Source of the DNA: Lophium mytilinum
Lineage: Eukaryota > Ascomycota > Dothideomycetes > Mytilinidiales > Mytilinidiaceae
Direction: 5' to 3'
Length of the DNA: 64,000 bases
NCBI GenBank assembly: GCA_010093605.1
Contig: MU004188.1
Coordinates: forward strand, 1,188,341-1,252,340
Shown here: one piece after another, positions 45,001 to 58,400 of the stretch
Numbering within the stretch: the first letter of the stretch is position 1
Layout: each line of letters opens with the position of its first letter
The notes under the pieces: model-generated
What the model saw: only the letters and a program-made list of their open reading frames with translations
The model's database searches: none
Told to the model about the DNA's origin: nothing
Program-made: the position numbers and the translations under genes

Positions 45001-47400
45001 AAACCTCATAGCGCTCCGGGCGAATACAAACGTTGCTGGACAGCCGCTTCCTGCGCAAAGGGCTGCATGACTGATTGTGGCGAGTGCATGATCGAGTCTT
45101 TCACATGCAGGGCTCGATTCGAATGCATAGAAGCGCGCTAGAATGAATCGACGCCTGCGTTTGTGGTTTCAAGGGTGAATGTCGGACCCAAGCAAGAGTT
45201 TGTGGGGTAACTGTAGCGATTGCTTGACCGAAGACGCTGAGCCGAGGATTTCTCGATCCAGAGCCGTGAGGCGAAATGCAGGGTGAACGGCGGCTAGAAA
45301 TGGGGTTGTCTTCTGGAAAGGCCCGACCACGGAGCATCTAGGGATCGCGTTCTCTAGTCAAGATGTTAAAGAGCTCCATAGGGCCGAGTCAAGATCTTCC
45401 CCACACACCCCCTCGGCGACAAAGCGGACTTCTCGCCGTCCTCGTCTCGGGGTATCTTACGGAGCTATAGCGAACAGAACCCTTCATCCTACCCGAAGAT
45501 CATCCGGTTTGACCGTTTCCATGTGCGAGGGATGTGGGGAGGCCGTTCCAGAGCAGTGAGGCGGGTGTGGGTTTGGTGTGGTGCAGTGATTGATCACGAT
45601 TCCTGTTCGTGGGGGGAAGACGAGCACGATTCGCGAAACGTGATCCCCCCACCCGCACATGATGCATTATATCCTGGTAATGCAATATACACACAGAGTG
45701 CACAACTTCGCTGTGTCGCCCAAAGTGACTGAGACTGACCGCCCGGTCCGTCGGAGTAGTCCCCACGGTGCGGAAATTTCCCCCCAAAACAACGCAACGG
45801 CTCCCTCCTTCCTCTATCCACGCGATGTGGAGGGCTAGAAGAGATTTCGGAGGCTACAGTAGCACCGCGGGTCTGAGGGAAGAGACCCGCGCTGCAAAAA
45901 GCAGGGACTGGATCCGAGCGAAAAGCTACTGCACCCCAGGTTTCCGAAGACCCCCTCGGACTCTCTTTCCCGTTAAGAGTGAGGCCGCGACTGGGAAGAT
46001 CATCCCGCGCTTTTGCCGCCCCCCCAAAACAAGGTGACAGACGCGGGCCGCCAAGGCATGTTGGGTGGCTGTCAGATGCGTGCCCGGACGGCGGCTGTCT
46101 CTTCCGCCAGCCCGCTGTGATGGTGGCAGAAGAAACAACAACGCCTCATTTGCCGGCCCGCGGGCCCAACCACACCTCGGATCAAGGCTTCCTCTGCTCG
46201 ATTCGACATCGAGTCGTGCTCGCAGCCTAGCGGTCGGCCATAGGACCGAGACTCTGTCGCATCACCTGCGGTGCGCTGGGGATGCGATTCGAGGCCTCGA
46301 AAGCTGTCTGGCAAGAAGGTCTGGTGCAGGTCTGCGCAGGCAGGAAGACATCTAGAGCATCTTATCAGAGATTCGACAGCGTGTTTCGCTGTGCTGGACC
46401 AACCAACTCGCTGGTGGATCAGCCGTGGCAGATTTCCGAGCAAAAGATCTGCCTCCTCGGCTTACCGTTCCAAGTTGGAGAAAGCTCGGCCGGGGAAGAT
46501 GCGGACGGTGAGCGTCTCAACTGCGCCGTGGGGTGGCGCGTGGGACTTGATCAGCGTGGGATCTGTCTCACCCGTGCTCCCATGCTCAATCAAAGCGTCT
46601 TGCGGGATGAGCTGCTGCTTTTTCAGGATCAACAAGGAGGAGGCGGTCACGGCGCAGAGTTGCGGTGTTGAAGCGGTGGCACATGTGCGACGTGTGAAGT
46701 GTCCTCTGATGCAGGCAGTGCCAGCGGCGCAGCGGCGGTGACAAGTCAGCAGTCGCAGAGTCTGCGCAACAACCGGAATTTGGGCCTTCATGTGCAGAAC
46801 AGGCAGGGCTGCCGGCCTTCAAGCCGGACTCCAGAGGGCGAGAGGGTTTTTACCGGGGCATTCCGGGGGCCGCGGCGTTGCGGGAGAGTCGCGACTCGGG
46901 GCGATTCTAGTGGGTGACTTTGAAAGAGCGGTCGGGCCTCTAGGCGTTTAGTGGCCGAAAAGCAACGGCGGTGAAGACGAGGGGGTGAGTCAAGTGAAAT
47001 TCATGAGCCAGAAGCACTGCCAGTGGTCCATTCCGAATCATGCAACGGGACGTGGCGTCCGCCGTGGGCTTCAGAGTCTGCTACCTGTCACTCCGAGTCG
47101 TATATCATATGGATGGCGCCCTGCCCCCACACAGCCAGGTGATTGAATTATTCGAGACACCAGCAACGCCGCCAGCTGCTGATATTGCCTCCTGATCCTG
47201 ATCCTGCTCTCCTGTCCAGCAATAGACTTAAACCCACCCGCATCCTGCTTTTCGGGCTTTCATCCTGCACACGCTGCTTAGAAAAACTTACACCACCGTC
47301 GTCATACTTACACCCGGCCGACTCCCGAGACGCGAGCGAACGCGTATCCGGTTTTGCACCTAACAACAACCACATAACCACAACACTCCGGAATACAAAA
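42063..47400. other. Long gene-poor region
   Basis: More than 5 kb without a gene I can support. Open frames of 60-160 codons exist (for example 42384-42755, 46271-46741) but none has a recognised domain, a start context or intron structure that persuades me. From about 45,500 the sequence is GC-rich. Notable small structures are CACGTG pairs at 42223/42232 and 44374/44386 and a perfect 9-bp hairpin at 45866-45891. No tRNA or rRNA is seen. Confidence 0.4.
45866..45891. repeat. Perfect inverted repeat (hairpin)
   Basis: CGCGGGTCT and AGACCCGCG form a 9-bp stem around an 8-nt loop. No neighbouring gene explains it. Confidence 0.45.
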
Positions 47401-47838
47401 ATGTATTTCGACTCCTCACCACAGTCCTTGCCATCAAAACCCATATCCATCGGCACCATGTCGTCGCCTTCAGGTTCAACATTCGGCAGCTACCGAGACA
47501 GCACTTCCTCCAGCCGGGGCTCCACGTGCGCGTATCCCAGCTGGCCCACGGGCAAGTCACTGAACGCCTTCCACACCAGCGCACCCAGCGCATTCATCAG
47601 TGACTCTGATCTTTTCGGGGACGATGTCGACGATGAGTTTGGCCTCAGCACTCCACCACTTCTCCACGAGGCACCTGCTCCGCCTCGCCAGCTGCCTCTC
47701 GGGCAGGCATTTCCTCTATTGCCACTCTACGCCTCGGAGAAGCCCAAGGTGAAGCGCAGGCGTAGCAGCGGCCGCAAGCAACGCCGCCCGTCCAAGCCCA
47801 TGACTCCAATCTCAGAATCGCCCGAGACCCCAGAATGA
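47401..47838 (+). CDS. Small Ser/Pro-rich hypothetical protein
   Basis: 145 residues with no intron. The start is MYFDSSPQSLPSKP in an AACACTCCGG...ACAAAAATG context; the frame is open further upstream but that part lacks protein character. An acidic centre (FISDSDLFGDDVDDEFGLS) is followed by a Pro-rich segment, a basic block (KPKVKRRRSSGRKQRRPSKP) and the end MTPISESPETPE. I believe similar proteins with an LFGDD centre and a basic C-terminus occur across related fungi, but I cannot name a function. The basic block could act in nuclear import. It is the last gene before the transposon island. Confidence 0.65.
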   Translation: MYFDSSPQSLPSKPISIGTMSSPSGSTFGSYRDSTSSSRGSTCAYPSWPTGKSLNAFHTSAPSAFISDSDLFGDDVDDEFGLSTPPLLHEAPAPPRQLPLGQAFPLLPLYASEKPKVKRRRSSGRKQRRPSKPMTPISESPETPE

Positions 47839-49068
47839 ATGCGACATCGAATGACTGTAAAACTCAAACTGTCATGGTAAGCCCATCACACCAATCATGA
47901 CGCGACCATTGCTGACTGGTCCACGTTAGCTCTGACGACAAATACTACCACTACATGAGACGTGCTACACCATCGGTGCTACACGAACTCTTCGCCACCA
48001 TGCCGAGTGGCTTCCGTTGATGCTCTTGAAAGCTGCAAAAACAGCTTCATGGACGATCACGTGAGATCACATGAGCCGGATGACTAAGACTCGCTAGTGA
48101 CTCAGCGCAGAGTCATCCCACGTGATCTAGCGATAAAACCCACTTGAGCTTTTCGCGACCGCGTCGTCGCAATCGACTTGCCTCGCCTTATCGACTGCTA
48201 TGGGCACCAAGTGTGATCAGCAGGGCTTCATGCTTGGCGCGATACTCATCTCGACCAGTCCAGCATGAAGCGAGCCGGTGGTTTGGCAACGGCTGCGACG
48301 ACGGGTGAGATGTTCGCACGCCGTCACACTGCACGACGCCGCCATCACATTCACGTTCTGCATCCGTCGCCGCCACGGCGGTCGCGAGTGGAGGAGGGGA
48401 AGACGGCCTTTATCGTCGTATCGATGGCCCCGCAAGCCGCATCACGGACCGGATCCTCGCGTATGCAGTGATTGCTAGCGTCGCGGTGCGGCTCATCACA
48501 TCTCGTCTGGTGATGGACAGGGTCCGATTGGAGGCTGGGAGGGGACGGATAGGGGATGCCGCCAACGATGGAAGGATCGGACCGGCTTTTAGGGGTGTGA
48601 ATCACGGCGAATGGAGGAGGCTGGTTGGGCAGCGAGTTGTGATGGCAGATCTCACTGGCTGGGTCGGTCAACAGACCCTGGCAGCATATCGCTAGCATTC
48701 CACAATAGTAGTCAAATAGCTAAAATATGCACTCGAGCACTATTTTCACACCAAATCACATCTGATACGACTGTGGGACTAATGCCGTGGGGTGAGGGGC
48801 TGGGAGAAGCGGTCACTGGGGGGAGACCAAGCGTGGGCGCTTACAGCAACTCCACCACCGCATAGGCCGGCGCTCGTTGGAAGAACCAGCAGTATTGTGT
48901 GATGCTGGTGTGATGTCTCTACGTTATCGCGTCGACTCTAGCACTACAGCATCAGCCCCTGCTAATATCTAAGGCATAACGTGGGCCGTCTCGTTCGGCA
49001 CGCGTATGACAGCGGGCAGCGGGTTAAGACCAGCATGCGCAATAAGCCCAGCATCGCATCGTTTGCAC
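47839..49068. other. Gene-free stretch before the island
   Basis: 1.2 kb. CACGTG sites occur at about 48,058 and 48,119. Overlapping small frames (for example 48188-48376 and 48265-48471) are chance frames in GC-rich DNA. Nothing else is supported. Confidence 0.4.
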
Positions 49069-49070
49069 TA

Positions 49071-49115
49071 TAGCGGTTTTTCTCCCTCACCCACACGGCT
49101 GCCCACACGCCGCCC
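49071..49115 (+). repeat. Left terminal inverted repeat of the outer transposon
   Basis: The first 16 bp match the reverse complement of the right end exactly, then similarity continues through several CCCACAC copies. Confidence 0.75.
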
Positions 49116-50239
49116 ACACCCCGCACGGGCTAGCTCGCCCGTGAGAGGAAAGGTTGGTGTTAAGGCCCCTGTACGCCACTAAATTAACATATTAGCACGG
49201 AAATAAAGGGGCTTATACAACTCCTTTATAAATTAGTAGGTAGTGGGTGGCTTACCTATAATATAGGCAGCTTACCTATATAGAGAGAAGGCTATATAAG
49301 GTTTAGTAGAATAATATAGTAGCTTAGTATATAGATAGAATTAATATTATATATATTATATATTAACGCGTTGCGTATACTATTTAAATTTACACCTATA
49401 TTTTTATTAGTATAAGTTCTTATAGTAATTTAAATAATCTAAAATAGCTGCTATATATAGGGCGTAACCTATATATACCTATAGCTACCTAATTACCTTC
49501 TTTTTACCTTACGCGGCCGGTATATAATTCTCCTATACCTTTTAGCTAGCAGCCTTAGGCCTATAGGCTGCCTTAACCTTAGGCCTATAGCCTGCCTTAA
49601 CCTTAGCTATAAGGCCCCCCTTCTATCTATAATAGCACGGGCTATAAGTATAGTAATATATATAATATTATACTATAGAATTTAAGTCTTCTATAGAGGT
49701 AGTAGTAGTACGCGCTGCAACTATACTATAATAATAGTTAGCTAAAAGTATATATAATCTCTTTATTACCCGTTACTTTAATACTTATAAGCTTACTAGC
49801 CTTAACGCTACTGCTATATTATAAGATATATTAAACTTATCTAGTTTCTCTCTAGTATATTCTATAGTTAACTACTATATTAACGCCCTTACGGCCGCCT
49901 ATTATAATAGCTTTATCGCCGCCGGTTCTAGTTGCGGAACTGCGCGCGCTATAGGCTGCGGAACTAGGCGCGCCTTAGGCTATAGAACTGGGCGCGCCTT
50001 AGACTGCAGAAGTAGCCGCGCTAAAGGGTAAAGAAAAGGCTACACTATAGAGAAAGAGAAAAGAGAATAGAAAGGCTATAGAGAATAATAGTAAGGCTAA
50101 GAAAACTAAAGAGAATAAGCCTATAATAATAGATAATAATAAAAAGAATAAGAAGAAGAACCTACCTTCTTCTACCTCTGCTAAAATAGCAGCGCTAAAG
50201 AAATAAGCTACCGCTAGAAAGGCCGCTAAGGCACCTATA

Positions 50240-51122
50240 GATAAGAATATTATACTAGTTACTAGCTATATTTAGAAGTTTTATATAACTATATATAGAA
50301 AGCGGAAGATATATAGTAAAGCTATAGAGTAGAAAGATAGCCTTAAGCTAGAGGTAGCTACTCTCTTTATTGCCTGTAAGAAGCTATATATAAAGACTAA
50401 AAGTAATAAGGCTTTCTATAAAGATATAATAGTAGAATATAAAAAGGAAATAGAGTTTAAACCTATAAACCTCTACCGCATAATTTTTAGCTAGAAAAAT
50501 AGTATAGGTTTAGATGGCAAGTAGATCTACTTAAAGGGCTAGATTAGGCACTAAGAGGCCTATCTTATAGGCTAGAATAAAGGCATAGGGTATAAAAATC
50601 CTAATTAATTTAATGCGCGCGTGGATAATATTATTATAATAGTAAACTAGAAAGCTTTAGATAAAAAGAAATTAATAGAAGAGCTAGATAGAGAAAAGAG
50701 AAAGAAGAATAAGGTAGCTATTAGCTGCCTCCAGCGCGTGGCAAAGAGGAAGAGAGAAGAGAAAGAGAATAGAGAAAGACGCGTAGTGCTATATACTAGT
50801 ATAAACCTAGATACTTCTTACTATTAAGCTATAGTAGATACTTAGTATTCTATAGAGGCTATAAACTAGCTATTTAACTGCTATTTTAATACTATAGTGT
50901 CTTAAGAGGCTATCTAATATAAAGAGAGAAAGAAGAAACTAGAAATAAGGCGCTATAAGCTTAAACTTTATAAGAGGATAGTTTCTAGGCCGGCTAATAT
51001 TGCTAGACTTTGCTAGGAGATATAGAAGGACTATACTAAGTAGCAGAAGGTAAATAATAACCTACGGGCGATAATAAGGCAGCTATTAGAGCGCGGAGGT
51101 AGGTAGAATAGGTAGTAGGTTA
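50240..51122 (+). pseudogene. RIP-decayed transposon gene of unknown type
   Basis: One plus-strand frame reads as a plausible Lys/Arg-rich protein for about 290 codons with roughly twenty stops, all TAG or TAA. This is what C-to-T changes at CAG/CAA and G-to-A at TGG would give. Readable pieces include KLEVATLFIACKKLYIKTKS and FKPINLYRIIF. The rest of the frame is charged and helical. I do not recognise a transposase motif. It probably belongs to the outer element. Confidence 0.55.
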
Positions 51123-52229
51123 GTATAGAAGGTTAGGTTTAAGTATATTAAAAGAGCTTTAATAAGAGAATCTAACTAATTAGTAGCTACTAAGCTAGGC
51201 AGGTGCAAGAATAAGGTTTAGGTAATAGTAGATAGTAGCGGGTTTAGCGAGAATCTATATATTTTAATTAGTAGAGTTTAAATTAAGTAAATTACTAAGA
51301 GGCTATTAGTATATATTAGCGTAATTTTAATGCTTCTATTCTATTCTATAGCCTAGAAACTACCTACTTTCTATATACTACCTATTTTTCTATATATAAC
51401 CTATTTCCTATATACTATCTATTTTCTATAGCCTTATTCTTAGGCCTATTTTCTACTACTTCTATACCTAGATACTCTATTATAAATAGCGGCTCGCACT
51501 TAAATTACTTTATAATTAGATCTATTATGCTCTAGAGGCACGTTAAAATATTATAGAAGAGCACTAATACTATAAAATACGCGGCGAGAGGCTAGCTACT
51601 ATACTAGAGGCTCTATTTAAGGTAATTATAGGTAAATAGCTATTTAATCTTTCTAAAGGTATTCTCTACTATAATTCTAGCGCTACTAAGCTTATAATTT
51701 AACTATAGTTACTTATATATTAACTATCTAAACCCTCTCTAGTTACTCTATAGAGAAATATAACTATAGCTCTCTCTATATATATTATTGCTATATAAAT
51801 ATAATATAGGCTTACTAATAAAGATATCCTAGAGCCTCTTAATTACTTCTAATTATAAATAGATGTCCTAGTTATTACTTAGCGCTAAGAAGGGTATAGA
51901 TATATAAGAGGCGAGTCTATCTAGTATTATAATTAACTAATACTTTAGTCTATTTTCTTTATAATATCTAGAGTATATAGTAAGCTAGCGCTAACTATTC
52001 TTAGGCCTATAGAATCTAAAGAAAGTACTATCTATAGAGCCCTATACTTACTCTCTACTATATCCCTACCTCTAGAGAGCTCTAGCGTACCTCTTAAGTA
52101 TTATATACTTATTAAGCTAAGGCCTCTAATATAGTAGGTTCTTCTACTTATTATATAGCCGCTTAATTAAGCTATTAAAAACCTCTAATATCTAGAATCT
52201 ACTCTACCCTATATATATTATATGCAAGT

Positions 52230-52464
52230 TATTAGGCTTATAGTTAGAAAGGAGTTATATTTCTATTAATAAGGTTGCGTAGAGAGGAGAGAGGCTTTAG
52301 CTATAAGCCTGCTACGTAGTTAAGTGCGCGCCGGTAGAACCCCGGGCGCCGGCAGAACCTTAGGCGCCGGAAAAACCCTTAGCCTAGAGATTATGTAACG
52401 TCCGTGCATATAATAACCCCTAACCTTAATAACTACTAAGAGAATACTAAGAAATAATGTAACA
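52230..52464 (-). repeat. LTR (3' LTR in element orientation)
   Basis: 235 bp, aligned without gaps to the other LTR; most differences are C/T or G/A. It includes three 18-bp tandem units starting CGCCGG (52329-52382). Confidence 0.85.
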
Positions 52465-53739
52465 CGTGCCCCCCCTTTAAAAAACTAAGCTCCTATAAGG
52501 ACTTTATAGAAAGAAGACTTACTATTTAAACTTATATATTAGATAGCTAATATAGGCGTAGCTCTATATATAGATAGAGCGTGCTAATAAAACTAGTATA
52601 GGTAGGCGTTCTTAATTAATTCTACTATCTAATAGCGGCGCAGAATCTTAGGTTATATTAGACTATTATAATAATATAGTAATGTTCTAGAGGTTCTAAG
52701 TAGGTAGAGTCTAGTTCTTTAGTTTAATAAAGTAAGCAGGTAGTTTAGGTTTCTAAGGGCTATAATAATAGAAGTTAAAAACCTTATAGAGGCAGCCCTT
52801 AAGATTTCTAGATAGTTGCTAGAACCTATATAGTTATATACTACTAATATAGTAAACTTTATACTATATATTATTATTCTTAATATATAAGTTAATAATT
52901 TAAGCTACTATAAATTCTTCTATAGGTTTATTATTGTCTTTACGCTAGATTAGCTCTAGTAGTAGTATAGGTTCCGGCCAATTCTAGCCTTTAATAGGCT
53001 CGGAAGTATCTAGCTATAATAAGAAAGGATAGAAGACATTATAGATCTTAGTATTAGATAGTAGGTCTAATTAGAAAGCTGCGCCCTAATTAATAACCTT
53101 GTTAACGTAGAAGGGGCCTATAAACTTATTATTAAGCGCCTTCTTAGCGCGGTCTAGTTTAATATTCTTAGCGTTAAGCTAGACTATATTATTAACGTGT
53201 ATATCCGCTGCTATATTATAATAATAGTTAGCTTAGTAAGCCTATTTCTTCTAGGCCTATATAATATAGTCCTATAGATAGACTTTAATATCCTTAAGGT
53301 ATTAGGCTATATTATTAGACAGCTCGCGTTTAATTTCCTTATTCTTAGATATCTTCTTATTCTTAACTATAGGTGGCTCTAGTTCTAAGTGTAGGGTATA
53401 TCTATAATTAGTAAAGAATAGTAATAGTTCTATTATAGCTAAGACGTAAGTATTAGCTACTAGTTCTATAGAGGGTAATAGGTTATACTAATTATTCTAT
53501 ATATAGTTAATATAGGCTTATAGGTACTTCTTTATATTAGTATTAGTAATTTCTATCTAACTATCTATTTCCGGGTGGAAAGCGGTGGATGTATTAAGTA
53601 ATAATTGTAACTAATAGTAGAGGTGTTGCTAGAACTTAGAGGTAAACTATATTTCTAGGTTACTAGTAATAGATAAGGGAAGTCTATAGAGTTAATAGAT
53701 CTATTAAAAATAGACCTTAGCGAGCTTATCTATCTCTAG

Positions 53740-53890
53740 GGAAGTAATAGTAAGAAAGTAACATTTCTTTAAGAGTCTATTAATTACGACTAGTATATAA
53801 TAGTACTTACGCCCGTAATATTTATAGATAGGTAGGTTAACTATATAGTCTATAGTAATATCGCGCTAGCGGTAAAGAGGAACGGGTAAA
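53740..53890 (-). pseudogene. Integrase core fragment of the gypsy element
   Basis: Minus-strand reading gives RDITIDYIVNLP followed by YYYILVVINRLLKK, like the DFI-LP...ILVVVDRLSK strand region of retroelement integrases. It is broken by stops on both sides. Confidence 0.65.
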
Positions 53891-55229
53891 GGGCGTAGAA
53901 AGCCTTACTTAGTAAAGTTAGACGGCTTAATATTATAATAACGTTAGTAGGCGTTAATGTATATTATAATTAATTTAGTAAACCTAGGCTAGTAGTAGCT
54001 AGAATAAATTTATTATAGACAGTCTATATAGCCTCTATAACCTGCGCTAGTATAATTATAACTAAGCTGTAAGATTCTTAGCTAGAGGGCGGCTAATTAT
54101 AGTATAAATAGTTATTAAGAGTCCTTATAGAGGACCTATAGTTTATTATTAGTAACTTCTAACTTACTTATTAATAGTTAGACGCGTTTATCTTTTAGGA
54201 TATTACGCGGAAGCTTTTAATTACCGCGCTACTTAAGTGCTATAATGCGGTAGATAAGATAGTTATCTAATCTATTATTAGAATTGCTGCCGCCTTCTTA
54301 GAACGCGGCTTTATCTATATTATAGGCCTCCTTAATAAGCTTATATAGTAGCCGGGTATAATTTACTTCTATAACGCCTATAGTATAGAGGTAGAGCTCT
54401 TTTAATACTTCTAAGGTAAGGTTCTTTATCTTAATTACGGTTTGTTGTTAAAACAGAAATTATTTATTATTATTAGATTGCGGAAGATTCTAGCTGTAAC
54501 GCGTAAGACTGTCTAGTTTAGTTCTAAGGCGGCTAGGCCGGTATATTAGAACGTAATTAATTTCTAAGAGAATCTAGAGCTAGCGCATCTATTACTAGTT
54601 AAGTTATTACATAGTTATAAAGTATAGTAGATTTTAGTAGTCTATTAGTACTTAGATAGAGTTCTAGTATCTATTGCCTTAGTACTATAGTTTCTATTCC
54701 TTAAAGGTAAGAATAATAGTAAGCAACTCTTTATTATAAATCTTATAGTTACATTCCGCTAGCATTATCTTATAGGAGTAGAAAGTAATAGGGTACTATA
54801 TACTATTATTATAGAGCTATAAAAATACGCCTGCGGTAATATAATCTAACGCGTCTATTTTAATATATAACTTCTAGTTAGAATTAAAGTATTTAAGATA
54901 AGGCGCGGTAGTAAACGCTATTTTAAGGTCCTTAAAGACTTTCTAATAGCTTAATATCTATTTAAAATAAATGCGCCCGTCTAGTTCTTTTTATAAGAGG
55001 TTAGTAAGTAGCTTATATAGCTATAAGAACTCTTATATAAAATATCTATAAAAGTTAGCTAGGCCTAGAAAGGCCTAGACATCTTTAAGGCATGTTAGAG
55101 TAGCCTATTTAGTAATAGCCTTAACCTTTTCTAGGTCTATCTTAACGCCGTTAGTAGTAATAATAAGTCTAAGGTATTTAATACATTTAATAAGGAATTC
55201 GCATTTATTAATATTAAGGTATAGGCCGG

Positions 55230-55450
55230 CTTTATATAGTTAGTCTAGTACCTTTTATACGTGTATAATATACTTCTCTTTAGTCCCGTCTATAAACACT
55301 AATATATTATCTATATAGGCTAAGTAGAAGTTATCTAGGTACTTATAAAGAATGTTATTAATAAATATCTAGAAGGTGCCGGGACCGTTGCATATACTAA
55401 ATCCTAAGACTTTAGATTAGAATATTCTATAGCGTGTAATAAACGCTATC
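55230..55450 (-). pseudogene. Reverse-transcriptase core of the gypsy element
   Basis: Minus-strand reading gives a segment like the conserved FEWKV-FG-CNAPGTF and Y(I/V)DDIL region, with Trp-to-stop and Asp-to-Asn changes from G-to-A transitions. It is non-functional because the catalytic Asp pair reads DN. Confidence 0.75.
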
Positions 55451-58400
55451 TTCTACTTATTACTAGGTTTAATATATACGCGATTAAAGGCGGAAATAAT
55501 ATCTAATTTAGTATACTACTTAGCTTTGCAGAGACAGTTAAGCGTCTTCTAGATAATTAGAATTAGGTATTAATTCTTTATAGTAATAGCGTTAAGACCG
55601 CGGTAGTTAATATAGAACTAGTAAGTTCTATCTAGTTTCTTAATAAGTAGCACAGGCGCGTGCGTAGGAGAGTTGCTATTCTTAATAAAACTATTACCTA
55701 GTAGCTTCTAGAGCTTATTATAGATAATATAGTTCTTTTCCTCTAATACTACTTAGGTCTTATATTTAGGTAGTAGCGCGTCTAGCTATAGAAGGATTAT
55801 ATAGTTATAGTTATAGTATAGAGGTAGGTTTCCTACTTCTTATTATAACTATATATTAACCTAAGGATAGAAATACTTATCTAACTATTTCTAAAGTTTA
55901 TTAGATAAATACGTCCTTTATTCCTTTATAAACTTATTATATTTATTAACTAATAAGGCGTGGAGCTTAAGCGTGCCGTCCCCTTCCGGGACGCTTATAA
56001 TGTATCCTATCGCAGGTATATTAAATAAGGAGTTATCTAGTATAGGGATAAACTCTAGCCTATAGATCTAAATAAGGTCTTTAGGCTTAGTATAGTAAAT
56101 ATAGTATTCTATAGAACTAATAAATATTGTAAATAGAAATATAGACTAAAGTTTAACTAGCCTAGTAGGTTATATAGCGCCCTTGCAGAAAATCTTCGCG
56201 GGTACGCTGTTACTATAGTAGTATAGATTACGGCATTATAATTAATAGAAGTAGAAGCTTTTCTTAATAAAGTTAATTTCTAAATTATAGGTTTTATACT
56301 AATCTATTCTAAGAACTATAGATATATAGCCTAGATCTATAATATAGTAGACTAGTTACTCTATATAGAAGCCTATAGTAATATTAATAATTACCGCGTA
56401 TATAATAGATTATAAGAAGTTAGAATTATTAATATATATTAAGTGGCGAGGGGAATTAAAAGGGATATAATGGATTTTATGTTTACGCGTAAATAATTAA
56501 TTAATAAAAGAGAATATTATACTATTATTAGAGAAAGAGTAAGTATAAATAATTTAATTACTATCTAAGGCTATAGAATAAGAAAGTAAGTACTAACTAC
56601 CTTTCTTTAGCTAGAGCTTTATAATGTTATACTAAGTATATATAACAGCCGTGGCGGAAATATAAAGTTCCGGCTAGCTCTTATTATTCTTAATATACTC
56701 CAGCACCTCTTATAGCTAGAAAGGGGTATTAAGCTAGGGTAGGGGTTCTACTACCTTCTTTATTTAGTGCTTTTTAAATATTCTATATTTAGTGCCCCTA
56801 TAGCGGCTTTTATATAGTTTCTAGTCCTTCCTTTATAGTTCTAGAAGGTTATTAGTAGAAACTAAGTCGCCGCATTTAGAGGAAGTTAGTGTAGAATAGA
56901 GGGAGGATAACGGGGTTAATAACGGGGTTAATAACAGGGTGGATAATAGGGTGGGTTTATAATTAATTATAATAGGTTCTTAGGCGCAACTATACTTAAG
57001 AACTACTTATTTTCCTAGCTAGAAAATGTAGTATTAGTGGCGCGTAGAGAAAGGCTACTAGTTATCTAGATAGAGAAGTTTTAAAGAGGATAATTATTAT
57101 TAATAGCGCGGTAACTAATGTAGCGGCAGTAATTATACGCGCCTACTACACGCGTTCTCTCTTTATTAGCTTTAGTAAGCTTACTAATGCTCTAGATATA
57201 TACTAGTTTATCCGCTAGATTTATAGCGCGCAAGCGTTATTCTATACTAGCTGCGGCCATAATAGTGGGGGCGCATAGAGTACTTATAGCAGTTATTAAA
57301 GAAGTTATTATAGTTACAGTTATTATATTAGTACCTATAGTAGGCGTAGATAAGTATCTACTATAGCCGCGGCCCCGGCCGCGAGTGGATTAAGTAGTTA
57401 TTATAGTAGATAACGCCGTAGTCTAACAGGGCTAGAAGATAAGGGTATTATACTTCTTAGCCTACTAGAAGGCTATATTCTATATATCTATAGTGCAGAT
57501 ATATTATATAAAATTATTAAAATAATTATATATTACGCTGTTAATAAGCTTAGATTATAGGTATAGTATAAGACATGTCTTAAACTAATAGATAAGCTTA
57601 GCGGCCCCCTAGTTAAGATTACTAGTAATGTCTAGAAAATAGTTATAAAATATAGTAAATAAATTATTACCTATATAAAGAGTTTCTAGCTGTATTAGGG
57701 CCTTAGCCTTAATATTATATTCGCTATATCTATTATCTAGAGAATAGAGGGCGTTAATCTTATTATAGATAACCTAATTGCGGTAGTATACCTAAATATA
57801 CTTAAAGGGTCTACTTAAGAGAACGCTCTTAATATAATTAAGCTTATAGTTATCTATCTTATTAGAAAAAGTATAGTAAATCTTAGTAAGAACCTTACTG
57901 CGCTAGATTAGATATATATTAAGGTCCTCTCCGTTAAATATAACTAGGTCCGGCCAGCAGTGGGTGCACTAGTAGAACATTAATAATAGTAGCTAAGTAT
58001 ATAGTAGAGTATAGCTATTATAGTAGCTATTATTATAATATTAGTTATCTAATTATTTATTATATAGAGAGGCGGAGTAGCGGGCTTAGTTACTACTACT
58101 ATAGAGGTTTATATATAAAGCAGGAGGAGTATATATAGGCTCCGCGTAGGTATTATTATTATAGCTATTACAACTATAGTTATTAGGCCTACCTAGAGGT
58201 TATCCTCCGGCCCCGCCGTTTATCCACTAATAGTTAACGTTGTCGTCGCGCCGCTTATTATTATTAAAACGAACGGGTCCTTTAGACGTCTTAGTAGGCT
58301 TAGACTATTATTATTAAAGGTTGTACGCGTGCGCCTAGGCCGCCTAGAGATTAAGTTTAGCATTATTAAGCTGGATTTTTAAGTCTCTAATAACTTTATC

